DNA of 64,000 bases, from NCBI GenBank assembly GCA_037074705.1, contig CM073593.1, positions 7,383,001 to 7,447,000 of the forward strand. Direction: 5' to 3'. The notes below the pieces were generated by a model. It was not told where the DNA came from. It made no database searches and saw only the letters and a program-made list of their open reading frames with translations. Positions 25,701-31,135 of this stretch are shown here, in pieces (position 1 is the first letter of the stretch; every line of letters starts with the position of its first letter). This DNA is from Zhengitettix transpicula (lineage: Eukaryota; Arthropoda; Insecta; Orthoptera; Tetrigidae). Made by a program: the position numbers and the translations under genes.

Positions 25701-26417
25701 AAATTTTGGACAACCTTGTCATTTCCCCAAACAATTAAGTTAACAAAATGTGGAAACCCCACTTTTCCATTTTCATGTGAAACTTTTACAACTTTCTACA
25801 TTCTGTCCTTGTTGTCCTCAATTTGTAGACGTAAACAGTAGGTTACATCTATAGTTGTGATCTTGAACTCCTCTTTCAGTTGCTGGATCAATAGCTGCAA
25901 CTAGCCCATCATCAACATAAAAAATTACCAGTACTTCTTCACCATTTCTATTTTGAATATATAAACACAGATCTGCTCCAAATTTCTTAATTAATGTCTG
26001 TAACAAATTATTTAAAAACTAATTTTGTATTAGGAATTCATTTTAGATGAGGACTGTGTTAGCCATTCATTTTTAATTATGTACATTGATTTTAATAGGA
26101 TAAAACCCTTATAATAGTTATTCTTTATTAGTTTTACTGTCTTGTTTTAATTAACATATTTGTTCTGATTAATCAATTTTTACTGTAAATATTATTCAAA
26201 ACAATTTCTATGAATGAACAGCAGTAATTCTGGGCGTCGTGATGCACAACTCGAATCAAGGAGATGTCTCTCTCTAGAAGATGAAGTTCGACACCTTCGT
26301 GATGAAAATCGTAGATTGAGAGAAGAGAATAGAAGATTACAAGAAGAATCTCAGACAGCAGCTCAGCAATTAAGACGTCTTACTGAATGGTTTTATCAAA
26401 CTGTCAAGCGACAATAA
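915..26417 (+). CDS. SIPA1L: SIPA1L-type Rap GTPase-activating protein (SPAR family), 3' 17 coding exons; 5' end outside window
   Basis: Spliced gene whose exons join without a frame break. The lengths sum to 3353 nt, i.e. two bases of a split codon plus 1117 codons including TAA at 26415-26417. Order of domains: Rap-GAP catalytic domain (915 to about 13327), a linker (14030-14270), a PDZ domain (17698-18173), a low-complexity Ser/Gly/Pro region (18574-24296) and a C-terminal conserved block ending in a coiled coil (24777-26417). The family stimulates GTP hydrolysis by Rap1/Rap2 and acts at cell junctions and synapses. The catalytic asparagine context HIGNDIV is present in exon 12656-12813. 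Seen: order, length and motifs match vertebrate SIPA1L1-3 over the whole aligned part. Introns 3, 4 and 8 are loaded with mobile elements but the coding frame is intact, so the gene is probably functional. The paralogue number cannot be assigned. The first visible exon begins in mid-codon, so more exons lie upstream. Confidence 0.93.
1174..1298 (+). CDS. SIPA1L: SIPA1L exon b (Rap-GAP)
   Basis: Acceptor TTTTCAG and donor GTAAGT. Encodes [14 protein letters not shown] through [14 protein letters not shown] and ends with two bases of a Cys codon. Confidence 0.92.
1502..1740 (+). CDS. SIPA1L: SIPA1L exon c (Rap-GAP)
   Basis: Encodes [20 protein letters not shown], then [20 protein letters not shown]. 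Donor is A|GTAAGCC. The open frame runs on into the intron, but homology stops at 1740 and resumes exactly in the exon at 7211. Confidence 0.93.
1997..2130 (+). repeat. Diverged copy of the PLE-associated terminal repeat
   Basis: Starts AACACATTTGGGTAGGAAAG and continues with AACTTACCTGAAATC, the same order of motifs as the copies at 17383 and 62250. The hammerhead centre is badly worn. Followed by (TA)n and (CA)n. Confidence 0.6.
2198..3505 (+). mobile_element. LTR-like element TGTAAT...ATTACA, older copy
   Basis: Begins TGTAATAAACAACC immediately after a TA tract. It shares GGGTCTTTACTGGGTTTGAT, an AGAGAACGA/ATCTGACT block and several following blocks with the element at 15374-16394. A first ATTACA occurs at about 3175-3180 and a second at about 3499-3504, where TA-rich DNA resumes. 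No ORF of known function. TG...CA ends without internal coding suggest a solo LTR or a non-autonomous element. Confidence 0.45.
3199..3490 (+). repeat. Three tandem diverged repeats with poly(C) tracts
   Basis: The block CCATTA-TCCGAAACAATGCC recurs at about 3203, 3326 and 3460 (period about 122-135). The first two copies continue into TTAACAGATTTAT and a run of at least 12 C. Confidence 0.7.
3518..3650 (+). repeat. PLE-associated terminal repeat, degraded hammerhead
   Basis: GGTATGGAAAGGACAGAGAG, then TGGCTTACCTGAAAGTGAAG and the stem-loop region. On the minus strand the core is damaged (CTAAAGG in place of CTGAAGA; AAAA for GAAA). Confidence 0.75.
4287..4775 (+). pseudogene. Gypsy reverse transcriptase fragment
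   Basis: An open frame of 162 codons covers the RT fingers and palm. Family motifs are well kept up to LCNAPATF. After that an internal deletion removes most of the sequence before, and part of, the YxDD catalytic box; only PDIIVFS remains. Downstream the frame leaves homology. Non-functional. Confidence 0.85.
5693..6418 (+). pseudogene. Gypsy integrase fragments (two frames)
   Basis: The frame at 5693-5926 carries [19 protein letters not shown], the first part of the rve core with its first catalytic Asp. A stop and shift follow. The frame at 6068-6418 carries the end of the core ([34 protein letters not shown]). Arthropod gypsy elements have the same arrangement. Confidence 0.8.
6969..6994. 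repeat. (TA)n microsatellite
   Basis: Uninterrupted AT dinucleotides directly after the gypsy 3' LTR end and before the next PLE-associated repeat. Confidence 0.9.
6996..7135 (+). repeat. PLE-associated terminal repeat, diverged, with intact hammerhead core
   Basis: AACACATTTGAATTTGAGAC, the CAAATTTTC...CTTCTTCAGG centre and GTCTGAACTATGTGTCAGCT. Lies 75 bases before SIPA1L exon d. Confidence 0.65.
7049..7086 (-). ncRNA. Hammerhead ribozyme-like motif, diverged copy
   Basis: Read on the minus strand: ATC, CTGAAGA (rc of 7077-7083), stem II AGAAGGC/GCCCTT around loop TCAG, GAAA (rc of 7056-7059), ATTT, GAT. All invariant core bases are kept. Stem II has one mismatch. Stem I pairs as ATC/GAT, whereas other copies have CTTC/GAAG. 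Confidence 0.55.
7211..7314 (+). CDS. SIPA1L: SIPA1L exon d (Rap-GAP)
   Basis: Acceptor TTTTCCAG and donor GTATGA. Encodes [20 protein letters not shown] then [15 protein letters not shown]. It follows a 5.5-kb intron packed with transposon remnants. Confidence 0.93.
7700..8185 (+). repeat. Possible third, truncated copy of the LTR-like family
   Basis: An ACAATAAAA...ATGAAA-CTCTTAA stretch followed by CTCAGGGTCTTGGGGTCTT resembles positions 15520-15570 of the LTR-like element. It ends in a long TA tract. No coding capacity recognised; the 100-codon frame at 7778-8080 has no family resemblance. Confidence 0.35.
8186..8243. repeat. (TA)n microsatellite, about 58 bp
   Basis: Pure AT dinucleotide tract abutting the 3' end of the minus-strand SINE. 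Confidence 0.95.
8244..8562 (-). mobile_element. tRNA-derived SINE, full-length, minus strand
   Basis: On the minus strand: an 85-base leader (from CTTCATTCCCTCTACTC), a tRNA-like head (8404-8476), then a 160-base body ending CTATCCAAGTTTG next to a TA tract. Forms an inverted pair with the copy at 8563-8830. Confidence 0.8.
8404..8476 (-). tRNA. tRNA-like head of SINE (anticodon ACT)
   Basis: Folds as a cloverleaf identical to 8593-8665. Taken as a SINE promoter rather than a functional tRNA gene, because the same head heads every copy and the downstream body is repeated too. Confidence 0.6.
8563..8862 (+). mobile_element. tRNA-derived SINE, plus strand
   Basis: Leader GTCTATATTTGCCTGGTCGG, tRNA-like head 8593-8665, body with CATATGCTTTTCTATGTGCG and AATAAAGCGCAATCCTCC, tail TTAATTCCTTAAATGGATTC and a TA tract. 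Body identical over about 235 bases to the neighbouring inverted copy, so the two are young or were made by one event. Confidence 0.85.
8593..8665 (+). tRNA. tRNA-like head of SINE (anticodon ACT, Ser-like)
   Basis: Acceptor GACCCGG/CTGGGTC (one G-T pair), D stem GCC/GGC, anticodon stem TCTGT/GCAGA around GTACTAA, T arm GTGGG-TTCAAGT-CCCGC, discriminator A. Box A TGGCCGAGATGG and box B GGTTCAAGTCC fit a pol III promoter. The base at 32 is G and the variable loop is short, both odd for a tRNA-Ser. No CCA needed in eukaryotes. Confidence 0.6.
8863..8900. repeat. (TA)n microsatellite
   Basis: Joins the SINE tail to the palindromic PLE-associated repeat. Confidence 0.95.
8983..9023 (-). ncRNA. 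Minimal type I hammerhead ribozyme (left arm)
   Basis: Minus strand reads CTTC, CTGAAGA (rc 9013-9019), A, GGAGGC-TGAGA-GCCTCC (perfect 6-bp stem II), GAAA (rc 8991-8994), ATTT, GAAG. Stem I is CTTC/GAAG. Helix III is only the self-complementary AATT, so pairing between two molecules is needed. Cleavage would fall after the third U of the UUU triplet. Confidence 0.7.
9071..9111 (+). ncRNA. Minimal type I hammerhead ribozyme (right arm)
   Basis: CTTC 9071-9074, CTGAAGA 9075-9081, stem II 9083-9099 with loop TGAGA, GAAA 9100-9103, ATTT 9104-9107, GAAG 9108-9111. All invariant hammerhead core bases present. Predicted scissile bond between 9107 and 9108. Confidence 0.7.
9262..9500 (+). repeat. 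PLE-associated terminal repeat, longer copy
   Basis: 5'-truncated (starts at AGTGCGGTGTCACCATAAGG) but runs on past the hammerhead region into CACATGGCTAGTAGCCCATA and the CTCTCTCAAGGGAAGGTCAC block also found upstream of the PLE coding fragments. The hammerhead on the minus strand (9298-9338) has G12 changed to A. A CAG-repeat follows near 9497. Confidence 0.75.
9909..10060 (-). mobile_element. SINE, truncated minus-strand copy
   Basis: After a TA tract (9909-9934), the SINE 3' body runs from CAAACTTGGATAGTGAGGAA to about 10056, where it stops at AAAGCAGAGG. The tRNA head is missing. Confidence 0.8.
10085..10475 (+). mobile_element. tRNA-derived SINE, full-length plus copy
   Basis: Complete leader (CTTCATTCCCTCTACTCTAT), tRNA-like head 10188-10260 with CTGAG for CCGAG in the D arm, body and TA tail (10458-10475). 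Shows that the leader at 8481-8560 belongs to the SINE unit. Confidence 0.85.
10475..10606. repeat. Palindromic PLE-associated repeat with deleted centre
   Basis: TATTGGTATGGAAAGGATAG... to TGCGGTGTCG, directly joined to the reverse complement ending CTTTTTATACCAATA. Arms of about 65 bp; the hammerhead part is gone. The right flank TTTTTGACAATGTCACATTC is shared with 9198-9226. Confidence 0.9.
10631..10684. repeat. (TA)n microsatellite
   Basis: About 54 bp of AT dinucleotides. Confidence 0.95.
10798..11885 (-). mobile_element. Penelope-like element fragment flanked by inverted repeats
   Basis: The coding remnant (10930-11600, minus) lies between inverted repeats of about 48 bp: GATCATTCATGTAAAGCACC... 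at 10803 and its reverse complement ending at 11885. Only the 3' part of the PLE ORF is left, so the element was truncated or rearranged. Confidence 0.7.
10930..11600 (-). pseudogene. PLE C-terminal region with GIY-YIG endonuclease
   Basis: Two minus-strand frames. The upstream one (11141-11599) shows the post-RT region ([45 protein letters not shown]). A shift near a homopolymer at about 11165-11190 leads into the second: [20 protein letters not shown] then [11 protein letters not shown], the GIY-YIG nuclease of PLEs. The RT itself is absent here. PLEs use this nuclease for target priming. Broken. Confidence 0.8.
11886..12165 (-). repeat. PLE-associated terminal repeat adjoining the PLE fragment
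   Basis: Minus orientation, continuous with the 5' side of the PLE fragment: the block AGGAAAGGTTCTGATAGTGATCAT, then CTCTCTCAAGGGATGGTCGC, then the hammerhead region and TATTGGTATGGAAAGGAAAG. The hammerhead (plus strand, about 12033-12079) has CTGAAGA and a good stem II, but AAAA for GAAA and ATGT for ATTT. Confidence 0.8.
12656..12813 (+). CDS. SIPA1L: SIPA1L exon e (Rap-GAP catalytic Asn)
   Basis: Encodes [20 protein letters not shown]. The Asn of GNDIV corresponds to the catalytic asparagine thumb of Rap-GAPs, which replaces the arginine finger of other GAPs. [19 protein letters not shown] follows. Donor is AG|GTGAGA. Confidence 0.94.
13009..13115 (+). CDS. SIPA1L: SIPA1L exon f (Rap-GAP)
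   Basis: Encodes [20 protein letters not shown] then FADFLLAK. Acceptor TATACAG and donor GTATGC. Confidence 0.92.
13193..13327 (+). CDS. SIPA1L: SIPA1L exon g (end of Rap-GAP)
   Basis: Encodes [20 protein letters not shown] then [12 protein letters not shown]. This is a highly conserved block of the family at the end of the GAP domain. Donor GTAAGT. Confidence 0.93.
14030..14270 (+). CDS. SIPA1L: SIPA1L exon h (GAP-PDZ linker domain)
   Basis: Encodes [20 protein letters not shown] then [13 protein letters not shown] and ends LGWQAQSN. It aligns with the region of SIPA1L between the GAP and PDZ domains. Donor AG|GTCAGT. Confidence 0.9.
14875..15048. repeat. Collapsed palindromic copy of the PLE-associated repeat
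   Basis: Left arm TAGTATAGAAAGGAAAGAGA...; right arm only GCCACAAGCTATCTTTATTTCC. A TTCC microsatellite replaces the centre; stem II is broken. It is followed by a TA tract (15055-15105). Confidence 0.7.
15106..15374 (+). mobile_element. SINE, 5'-truncated plus copy
   Basis: Begins inside the tRNA-like head at AGAATACGTGGGTTCAAGTC, then complete body and TA tail (15342-15374). Confidence 0.85.
15374..16394 (+). mobile_element. LTR-like element TGTAAT...ATTACA, about 1.02 kb
   Basis: Starts TGTAATAATCAACAATTAGG after a TA tract and ends TTAATTGGCATTACA before another TA tract. The 6-bp ends are inverted repeats; TG...CA fits a solo LTR. No ORF. Inside is GGGTCTTTACTGGGTTTGAT shared with 2318. 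An LTR reading is preferred over a MITE because the terminal repeats are too short for a DNA element, but internal partners were not found. Confidence 0.5.
16416..16737. repeat. Palindromic PLE-associated repeat
   Basis: Left arm 16416-16600 (TTGGTATGGAAAGGAAAGAG ... ACGGCTAGTAACCCATAAAC), right arm 16635-16737 inverted. A TA tract (16737-16784) follows. Confidence 0.9.
16498..16538 (-). ncRNA. Minimal type I hammerhead ribozyme
   Basis: Minus strand: CTTC, CTGAAGA (rc 16528-16534), GGAGGC-TGAGA-GCCTCC, GAAA (rc 16506-16509), ATTT, GAAG. Same invariant bases as the 9.0-9.1 kb copies. The partner arm at about 16635-16660 has lost CTGAAGA. Confidence 0.7.
17383..17590. repeat. Diverged head-to-head PLE-associated repeat
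   Basis: Left arm from AACACATTTGGATAGGAAAG with the centre AAATTTTTGAGGACCTGAGC; right arm inverted (CAGTTCAGACC ... CTCAGATCCTCAAAAATTTG). The minus-strand hammerhead near 17472-17512 has CTGAGGA and a stem II of six pairs including G-U pairs, but AAAA for GAAA. Confidence 0.7.
17698..17947 (+). CDS. SIPA1L: SIPA1L exon i (first part of PDZ domain)
   Basis: Begins [16 protein letters not shown] and then gives the PDZ start [20 protein letters not shown] and [19 protein letters not shown] is the carboxylate-binding loop. The acceptor at 17696-17697 restores a Ser codon split with the previous exon. The track frame reads on into the intron, but the donor GTAGTA at 17948 joins in frame to 18058. 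Confidence 0.93.
18058..18173 (+). CDS. SIPA1L: SIPA1L exon j (second part of PDZ domain)
   Basis: Encodes [20 protein letters not shown] then [16 protein letters not shown]. It is too short for an ORF search but homologous codon by codon to SIPA1L1. Donor AG|GTAAGG. Confidence 0.93.
18284..18460. repeat. Inverted repeat of PLE 5' region, arms about 80 bp
   Basis: Left arm GATCACAGTAATGGAAAAAATA..., right arm its imperfect reverse complement (AATTATTGTGACCTTTCC). One arm matches the block at 62461-62560 that precedes the PLE reverse transcriptase. Confidence 0.6.
18574..18823 (+). CDS. SIPA1L: SIPA1L exon k (linker)
   Basis: Encodes a Cys-rich start ([18 protein letters not shown]) and a Ser/Gly-rich end ([13 protein letters not shown]). 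Low conservation; accepted on phase and position. Confidence 0.85.
18900..20489. other. SIPA1L intron, no recognised content
   Basis: 1.6 kb of AT-rich DNA between exons k and l. No domain, repeat family or RNA recognised; open frames here (for example 20137-20358 minus) have no family resemblance. Confidence 0.5.
20490..20840 (+). CDS. SIPA1L: SIPA1L exon l (conserved SSSHSDDRW-like block)
   Basis: Begins [20 protein letters not shown], matching the conserved SDDRW block of SIPA1L proteins, then an [11 protein letters not shown] proline run. Phase 0 at both ends. Donor GTATGT. Confidence 0.9.
21432..21588 (+). CDS. SIPA1L: SIPA1L exon m (linker)
   Basis: Encodes [20 protein letters not shown] through [10 protein letters not shown]. 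Acceptor TTTTAG, donor GTATCG. Ends with the G of an Asp codon completed at 22844. Confidence 0.85.
22041..22490. mobile_element. Non-autonomous hAT-type element
   Basis: Left end CAACGATGGGCAACTCCTGG, right end GGTTGCCCACCCCTG. These are imperfect inverted termini of the common hAT type, with GGCC-rich subterminal parts. Flanks TCTTAGAG and GTCTAGTG are only a weak match for an 8-bp target duplication. No transposase. Confidence 0.6.
22844..23121 (+). CDS. SIPA1L: SIPA1L exon n (conserved LQEDL motif)
   Basis: Encodes [20 protein letters not shown], a basic Ser/Pro/Arg region, then [20 protein letters not shown]. The last motif corresponds to the acidic TIEDDLKKLI block of SIPA1L. Donor GTATTT. 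Confidence 0.9.
23440..23620 (-). mobile_element. Possible second tRNA-derived SINE
   Basis: Minus strand contains TACTAAGCAG followed by a T arm with a perfect pol III box B (GGGTTCGATTCC) and ATCCCTGCTG. The anticodon-arm sequence is the same as in the SINE at 8.6 kb, but the body differs and box A is unclear. Confidence 0.4.
24013..24296 (+). CDS. SIPA1L: SIPA1L exon o (linker)
   Basis: Encodes a Ser-rich stretch ([20 protein letters not shown]) with [14 protein letters not shown] hydrophobic part. Acceptor TTTTAG; donor AG|GTGAAA. Confidence 0.87.
24777..24986 (+). CDS. SIPA1L: SIPA1L exon p (LPLPD...W-SLV block)
   Basis: Encodes [20 protein letters not shown] then [15 protein letters not shown], which aligns with the LPLPD-W-SLV block of SIPA1L. 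Donor GTTAGT at 24987 is chosen over GTATAA at 24991 because only the first restores the frame of the last exon. Confidence 0.88.
25470..26010 (-). pseudogene. Ty1/copia reverse transcriptase-RNase H fragment
   Basis: Minus strand: [20 protein letters not shown] then [16 protein letters not shown] (the YVDD box is intact), then [14 protein letters not shown] in another frame, ending in LNEGRFKVQ and [17 protein letters not shown], the copia C-terminal motif. The middle is deleted. Antisense in the last SIPA1L intron. Confidence 0.8.
26222..26417 (+). CDS. SIPA1L: SIPA1L last coding exon (coiled coil, stop)
   Basis: Encodes [20 protein letters not shown] followed by [20 protein letters not shown]. 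This is a leucine-zipper-like coiled coil at the extreme C-terminus as in SPAR, ending VKRQ-stop. Acceptor AACAG at 26221. Confidence 0.93.
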
Positions 26418-27060
26418 TATAGCACGTATGAAGGCAATTACAGAGAAATTTTCATCTACCTTATTTTCAAAATTTCATTTGATTATGACTCTTTCACTGC
26501 TCCAAAATGAAGAATGTGAATATTCATAAGTGTTTTAATATCTGGGGGGAAATAAGAATGTAAATATTGCAATGGCTTTAATTACAATATTATAGCTCTT
26601 CTATGTTTGAGGTAATATGTTGAGTCATTTTTTCTAAAACATTTATGTTATAAACATAAGTCTGTTATTAAGAAGGTTTGAAGTTGTATATGATCTTGAA
26701 ATGGGCATATATATGTACAAAACGGAATTCCAATTCATCGAAGGACTACTTCATCTTTTACTTTATGAATCTTAATCTATATATAGAAATCCTATTACAT
26801 TTGGATTAACTGTGAGCAAATCAAAAATTGCCTTGATATTCTTTTGAAACACCAAAACATATTGTGTAGTATTATTAAAGTTGTATTATTTATAGTTTAA
26901 TATTATATAAAATATATATTGTTTTGTAGTTTAATTCCTATTTAAATCATCTTCAGTATTACTATCACAACATATGTTTATGTTGTTACCCAATGTATAT
27001 ATTTATATCATATTGTGTACTATAAGCATTTATAAATATTGTAAATAAAATGTAGATTTG
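26418..27060 (+). other. SIPA1L: SIPA1L 3' UTR with poly(A) signal
   Basis: AT-rich, no open frame. A canonical AATAAA lies at 27044-27049, about 630 bases after the stop. Further AATAAA-like sites follow, for example near 27385, so the 3' end is not certain. Confidence 0.5.
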
Positions 27061-29630
27061 TTCCTTGATAATTATTTGCTTAAATGCATACATAATGTTT
27101 GAACTTCTAAAAGACAGATCTTTTCTTAACAGAGGTTACGTTTTCCAACTATATATATATATATACACACACACACATATATATTTATATATATATAAAT
27201 ATAAAGTTGAGGTACATTGGTAAACAAAGGGACCATAAACTTAATATTGACACTACAAAAGATTTTATATTTTAAAACAAAGTATATTTTCTTAGACTTA
27301 ATTAGCAGCATAACATACAAAGGTGTAAATTTCAAGATTTATTATTGCATGAATGTATCATGTGAATATATTTCTTATTCATTTTAATAAATGTAACTTT
27401 TTAAACTGTAGAAGAAACTTATGAAATTTTGTATACATATTCACTTATGATTTATGTTAACTGGGGAAATATACGTAGCTGCATTGTTTTACTTATCTAA
27501 GGTGAGACAAAATACACTCAATTCTGTTTATATTTAGTACAAGCTGTGAATAAAAAACTTTGTTAATTATAAGGTAACTATTTGAGTTTTCAAACTGATT
27601 TTCTTTCAGTTTGTTTTCATTCTATCATATTAAGCACAAAACAAATTCAGAATTTTATAATTCAGTTTCTATTTTGTGTTTATGAAATGTTTGCAAAAAT
27701 CTGTAACATAAACACTCAACTTCTTAGAAATTTAAAGAGTGATTAAAATGTGAAGGCAGTTAGTGTTTCTGCATGGAGGGAGACACTGATGCCACTTACA
27801 TAAGCACACTACACATTGTTATAAATAGACTTTGTAGATTACTTACTGAAAACAATAGAATACACTGGAGCAACACTGCATTGCCCAACATTTGATTTGA
27901 AGTGTTCTGATTAGTGTATTCAAGATCACACTCCTTACAGGACATAACAACCAAGTGCATTCTAATTTTAATCACAGTAAAAGAAATGTTTTATTTTCAG
28001 ATTAATTGTTCCCAAAACTAAACAGAATTATACAAGTAATTATAGCATAAAACAGACTGCAGATGTCATGTTGATATACAATGCAAGTGATGTTTTATCT
28101 CAATTTTTTTTAACTTCATAAATGTACTAGTAATTTAATTTTCTTTGTGTTTCATTTCTGAGGTGAATTAAAAGTAAATTCTTACTTTTGAACTTCCATC
28201 AAATGTATTCCCTCTAATTTTAAATCATGTAAAACAATAGTTGAACCTTCTGCAATTGTTTAAATATAGTCTAAGTTTCAAGTTATTCAAATACATATAT
28301 GAAATGAAAAACTGTGTTCTAAAAAACCACGGAATAGCACTCTTTCAGTCTGAACTTATTTTCTTTTTACAAGTTTTCAGCTTGATTAGCCATGCTGCGG
28401 TTATTAATGTAAACAGTTTGATAATGGCTCATAAAGTTAAAAGCTTATAAAAAATTATTCATTCTAAGTGATTTTACAGTATCTATATAGAAATAAAATG
28501 TTCTATATCAAGAACAATATGTCTTTATATACTAATTATTATAAAGGAAATATTTTATTTTATGAAAAACTTCCACTTTTTTGTAATCTTTGTAATGATT
28601 TTAATAACACCAATTTTATTACTATGAGTCTACTTAAATAGTGCCTTTCCACTTTGTAGCTGAATACAAAAAAGTTTTTAAATGTTGATTAACATTTACA
28701 TAATTTTTAATTGTAATCATCAATACTGTGATGATTATTAAGACTTGAAAAGTTTCAAAATGTGGAACTTAGTAAGCAATAATTGGCTTAACAATGTAAT
28801 TATGTACATTTATTATAAACCTAAATTATTTTTGAACCTAGATCACTAGGATTTCAATAGATATTTTTAATTAAAAAAGAAACAATTTCATTGCAGTGCT
28901 TTATCATCAAATTATTGAACAGACCCTATTTGATTAAATATATCATAGATTCTTGTCAATGCCATTTACTTATGATTAATTGAATTTATTTAATACAGCA
29001 TAAGAATAAGTCGCACATTTGACATATCTAAATAATAAATTATCTGTAACTACAAGTATACAAATGGACATGTAATTTTACTTTTAATTTCAATCATCTC
29101 TAGCAAATCAAGTAATTTATTTTACATGTTTTTTTTTTAATTTATCATTTATATTTCATGTTTTCAGATCTGAATACCATGTTAATTGTACAATAATAGT
29201 GTAAACAATTAATGTAAACTAAGTCATTATGTTATAGAATTTGTTGAATGCCACATAGATTCAGGACCTCTTAGTCTTAAGAGTCAGTGTATATTTACAA
29301 ATTAAATATATATTTTAATATTTTATGAAAAATGTATAAATTATATTTAACTGAACAAAATAAATATCAGTTTAAAATTAATTTAAAAAATCTTATGATT
29401 TTAGCACATTCTTTTCTGCAAATTGCTTTTCATTGTTGAATTTGTTAATGATGCAGATTGATCCATGCTCTCTTAGACCTATTTTCTCTTTAATAGTGTT
29501 GAATTCCACAACTTGAGCTCTGATTCTTGGGAGATAGTAACTATGATAAAGCCTATTACATGAAGGTTATTGAATTTTGAGTTAATGTTGTTGCTGGAGA
29601 ATACATCAGAGTATCTGGTCCACTGATCTC
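27061..29630. other. Intergenic, no recognised genes
   Basis: AT-rich spacer after SIPA1L. Holds a TA/CA microsatellite at 27149-27200. Frames at 28241-28450 and elsewhere show no family motifs. Confidence 0.5.
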
Positions 29631-29639
29631 CAGAATGGG

Positions 29640-30270
29640 ATCGTCTACTGAAGGAGGCAGATGATTAGCATTCTTTAGCTGGTTCATTCAATGGAAACTA
29701 AATTATTTCCTCTATACAGGATATGTGAAGTGATATACAGTGTAGGTAGTGTCAGACAAAAACTTTTATCAATGTTCCTGAATGTTTGACATAATGTGGT
29801 CAAGGGAACAGTTAACAGTTGCCACCATTTGACAGACTTTTGATCGTCAAACCAGAGTCTGACATCATTATCCACTCCCAGGTAACTGTAACAGTCCTAT
29901 TCAACAACCACGTATTTCCCGACGGCTAAGACTAAGTCGTTCGCAAAACCAACTTTTGCCATTTGGAGGTATTTGTTGCCAGAGTACTAAATTGTGCATC
30001 AAGTTCCTCAGTAGAGGTTCAAAAACTGAACCATGTTGAAATCCGTCGGTGTGACTTAACATTCACATACACATCTCTGTAGGACTGGGCTGAACAAAGT
30101 AGGTCCAAAATCCGCAAGTGTACGGACTCTTGCACATGCAGTGAATATAGAGTTTCATTACTGTTTGAAACGTTGGTTGTCTTGCTCTTCGCAAATAATA
30201 ATAAAAATACCATATAGGCAATGTAAACACGACATCTACTACTGACTGGAGTAGGTTGTCAGCGCTATCT
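29640..30270 (-). pseudogene. R1-type non-LTR retrotransposon RT fragment
   Basis: Minus strand, partly in frame: GFQHGSVFEPLLRNLMHNLV corresponds to the QGSvlGPlLWN motif, followed by KVGFANDLVLAVGKYVVVE for the FADD box (first Asp changed to Asn) and a downstream VDNDVRLWFDDQKS. The flanking RT palm upstream is worn. Broken by stops. Confidence 0.7.
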
Positions 30271-31097
30271 GACGACCATCGGTGTCGTGCCAGGGGCAGA
30301 TCATTGTGACGATTTTTCAGTACTCAGTGTAACTCTGTGGGAACCAGCGACATAGCTCTCTTGTGACGCTACTCAAAACTCCAGCTGGAGTTCTACCATG
30401 GACATGCACTCGGCAATGTGTTCGCTACTGTAATAAATTTATTCAAATAGTAGCATATGCAGTAAGAATTTTTTCAAACAACAGTTATGATTCAATTTCA
30501 AACTTTCATAGATGGTATGTGCCAATTTTGAGGTAAGACCGGTTCTTTTTGGTTGAGAAGCGTATTATAGAATAGAATACTAGGTTAAATATTGGACGTA
30601 CTGGACGAAAGCTATAAAAGAAATTAGGTAGGCAACGCATATACTTATTGTTGGCATTTTTTTCATCATAAATTACGATACATACTGTAGTGTTCATTCG
30701 TTTATCAAAAGTAATAAAATAAATTGACAAATAGAATTTAAAATTGTTTTCAGATAAAAATAATGAACAGATTGCACACGAATACCAATTATTTAATAAC
30801 TTTCAGTTTATTAAAAAAATTATAAGTGCTACAAATTGATTTATATTAAGTCGCACCTATCTGCAAATGCGCATAAAAATGTTACTATATTTTATTTAAT
30901 ACATCAGATTGTTTCGTAAATAATGTTCTGCAATACACTGAACTTAAGCTACGGAACAGTATTGTTTCATTTTTATATATATTGGGGAAATCTTTCGTTT
31001 TAGTTGCACTGCACAACTATTTTTCTAATCAATTTGCGTCTTTCTTTGACCTTGTGTAATAATAGTGCTATCGTCGCAGAACAATTATAGTCTAAAA

Positions 31098-31135
31098 ATG
31101 GAAATTGCAGAAGGAAAGAAATTTTATTGTCTCAG
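31098..31135 (+). CDS. FAM169-like candidate first exon
   Basis: MEIAEGKKFYCL with donor AG|GTGTCT. It joins to 32276 in phase, giving YCLRCSSQIC. No homology of its own, so low certainty. Confidence 0.4.
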
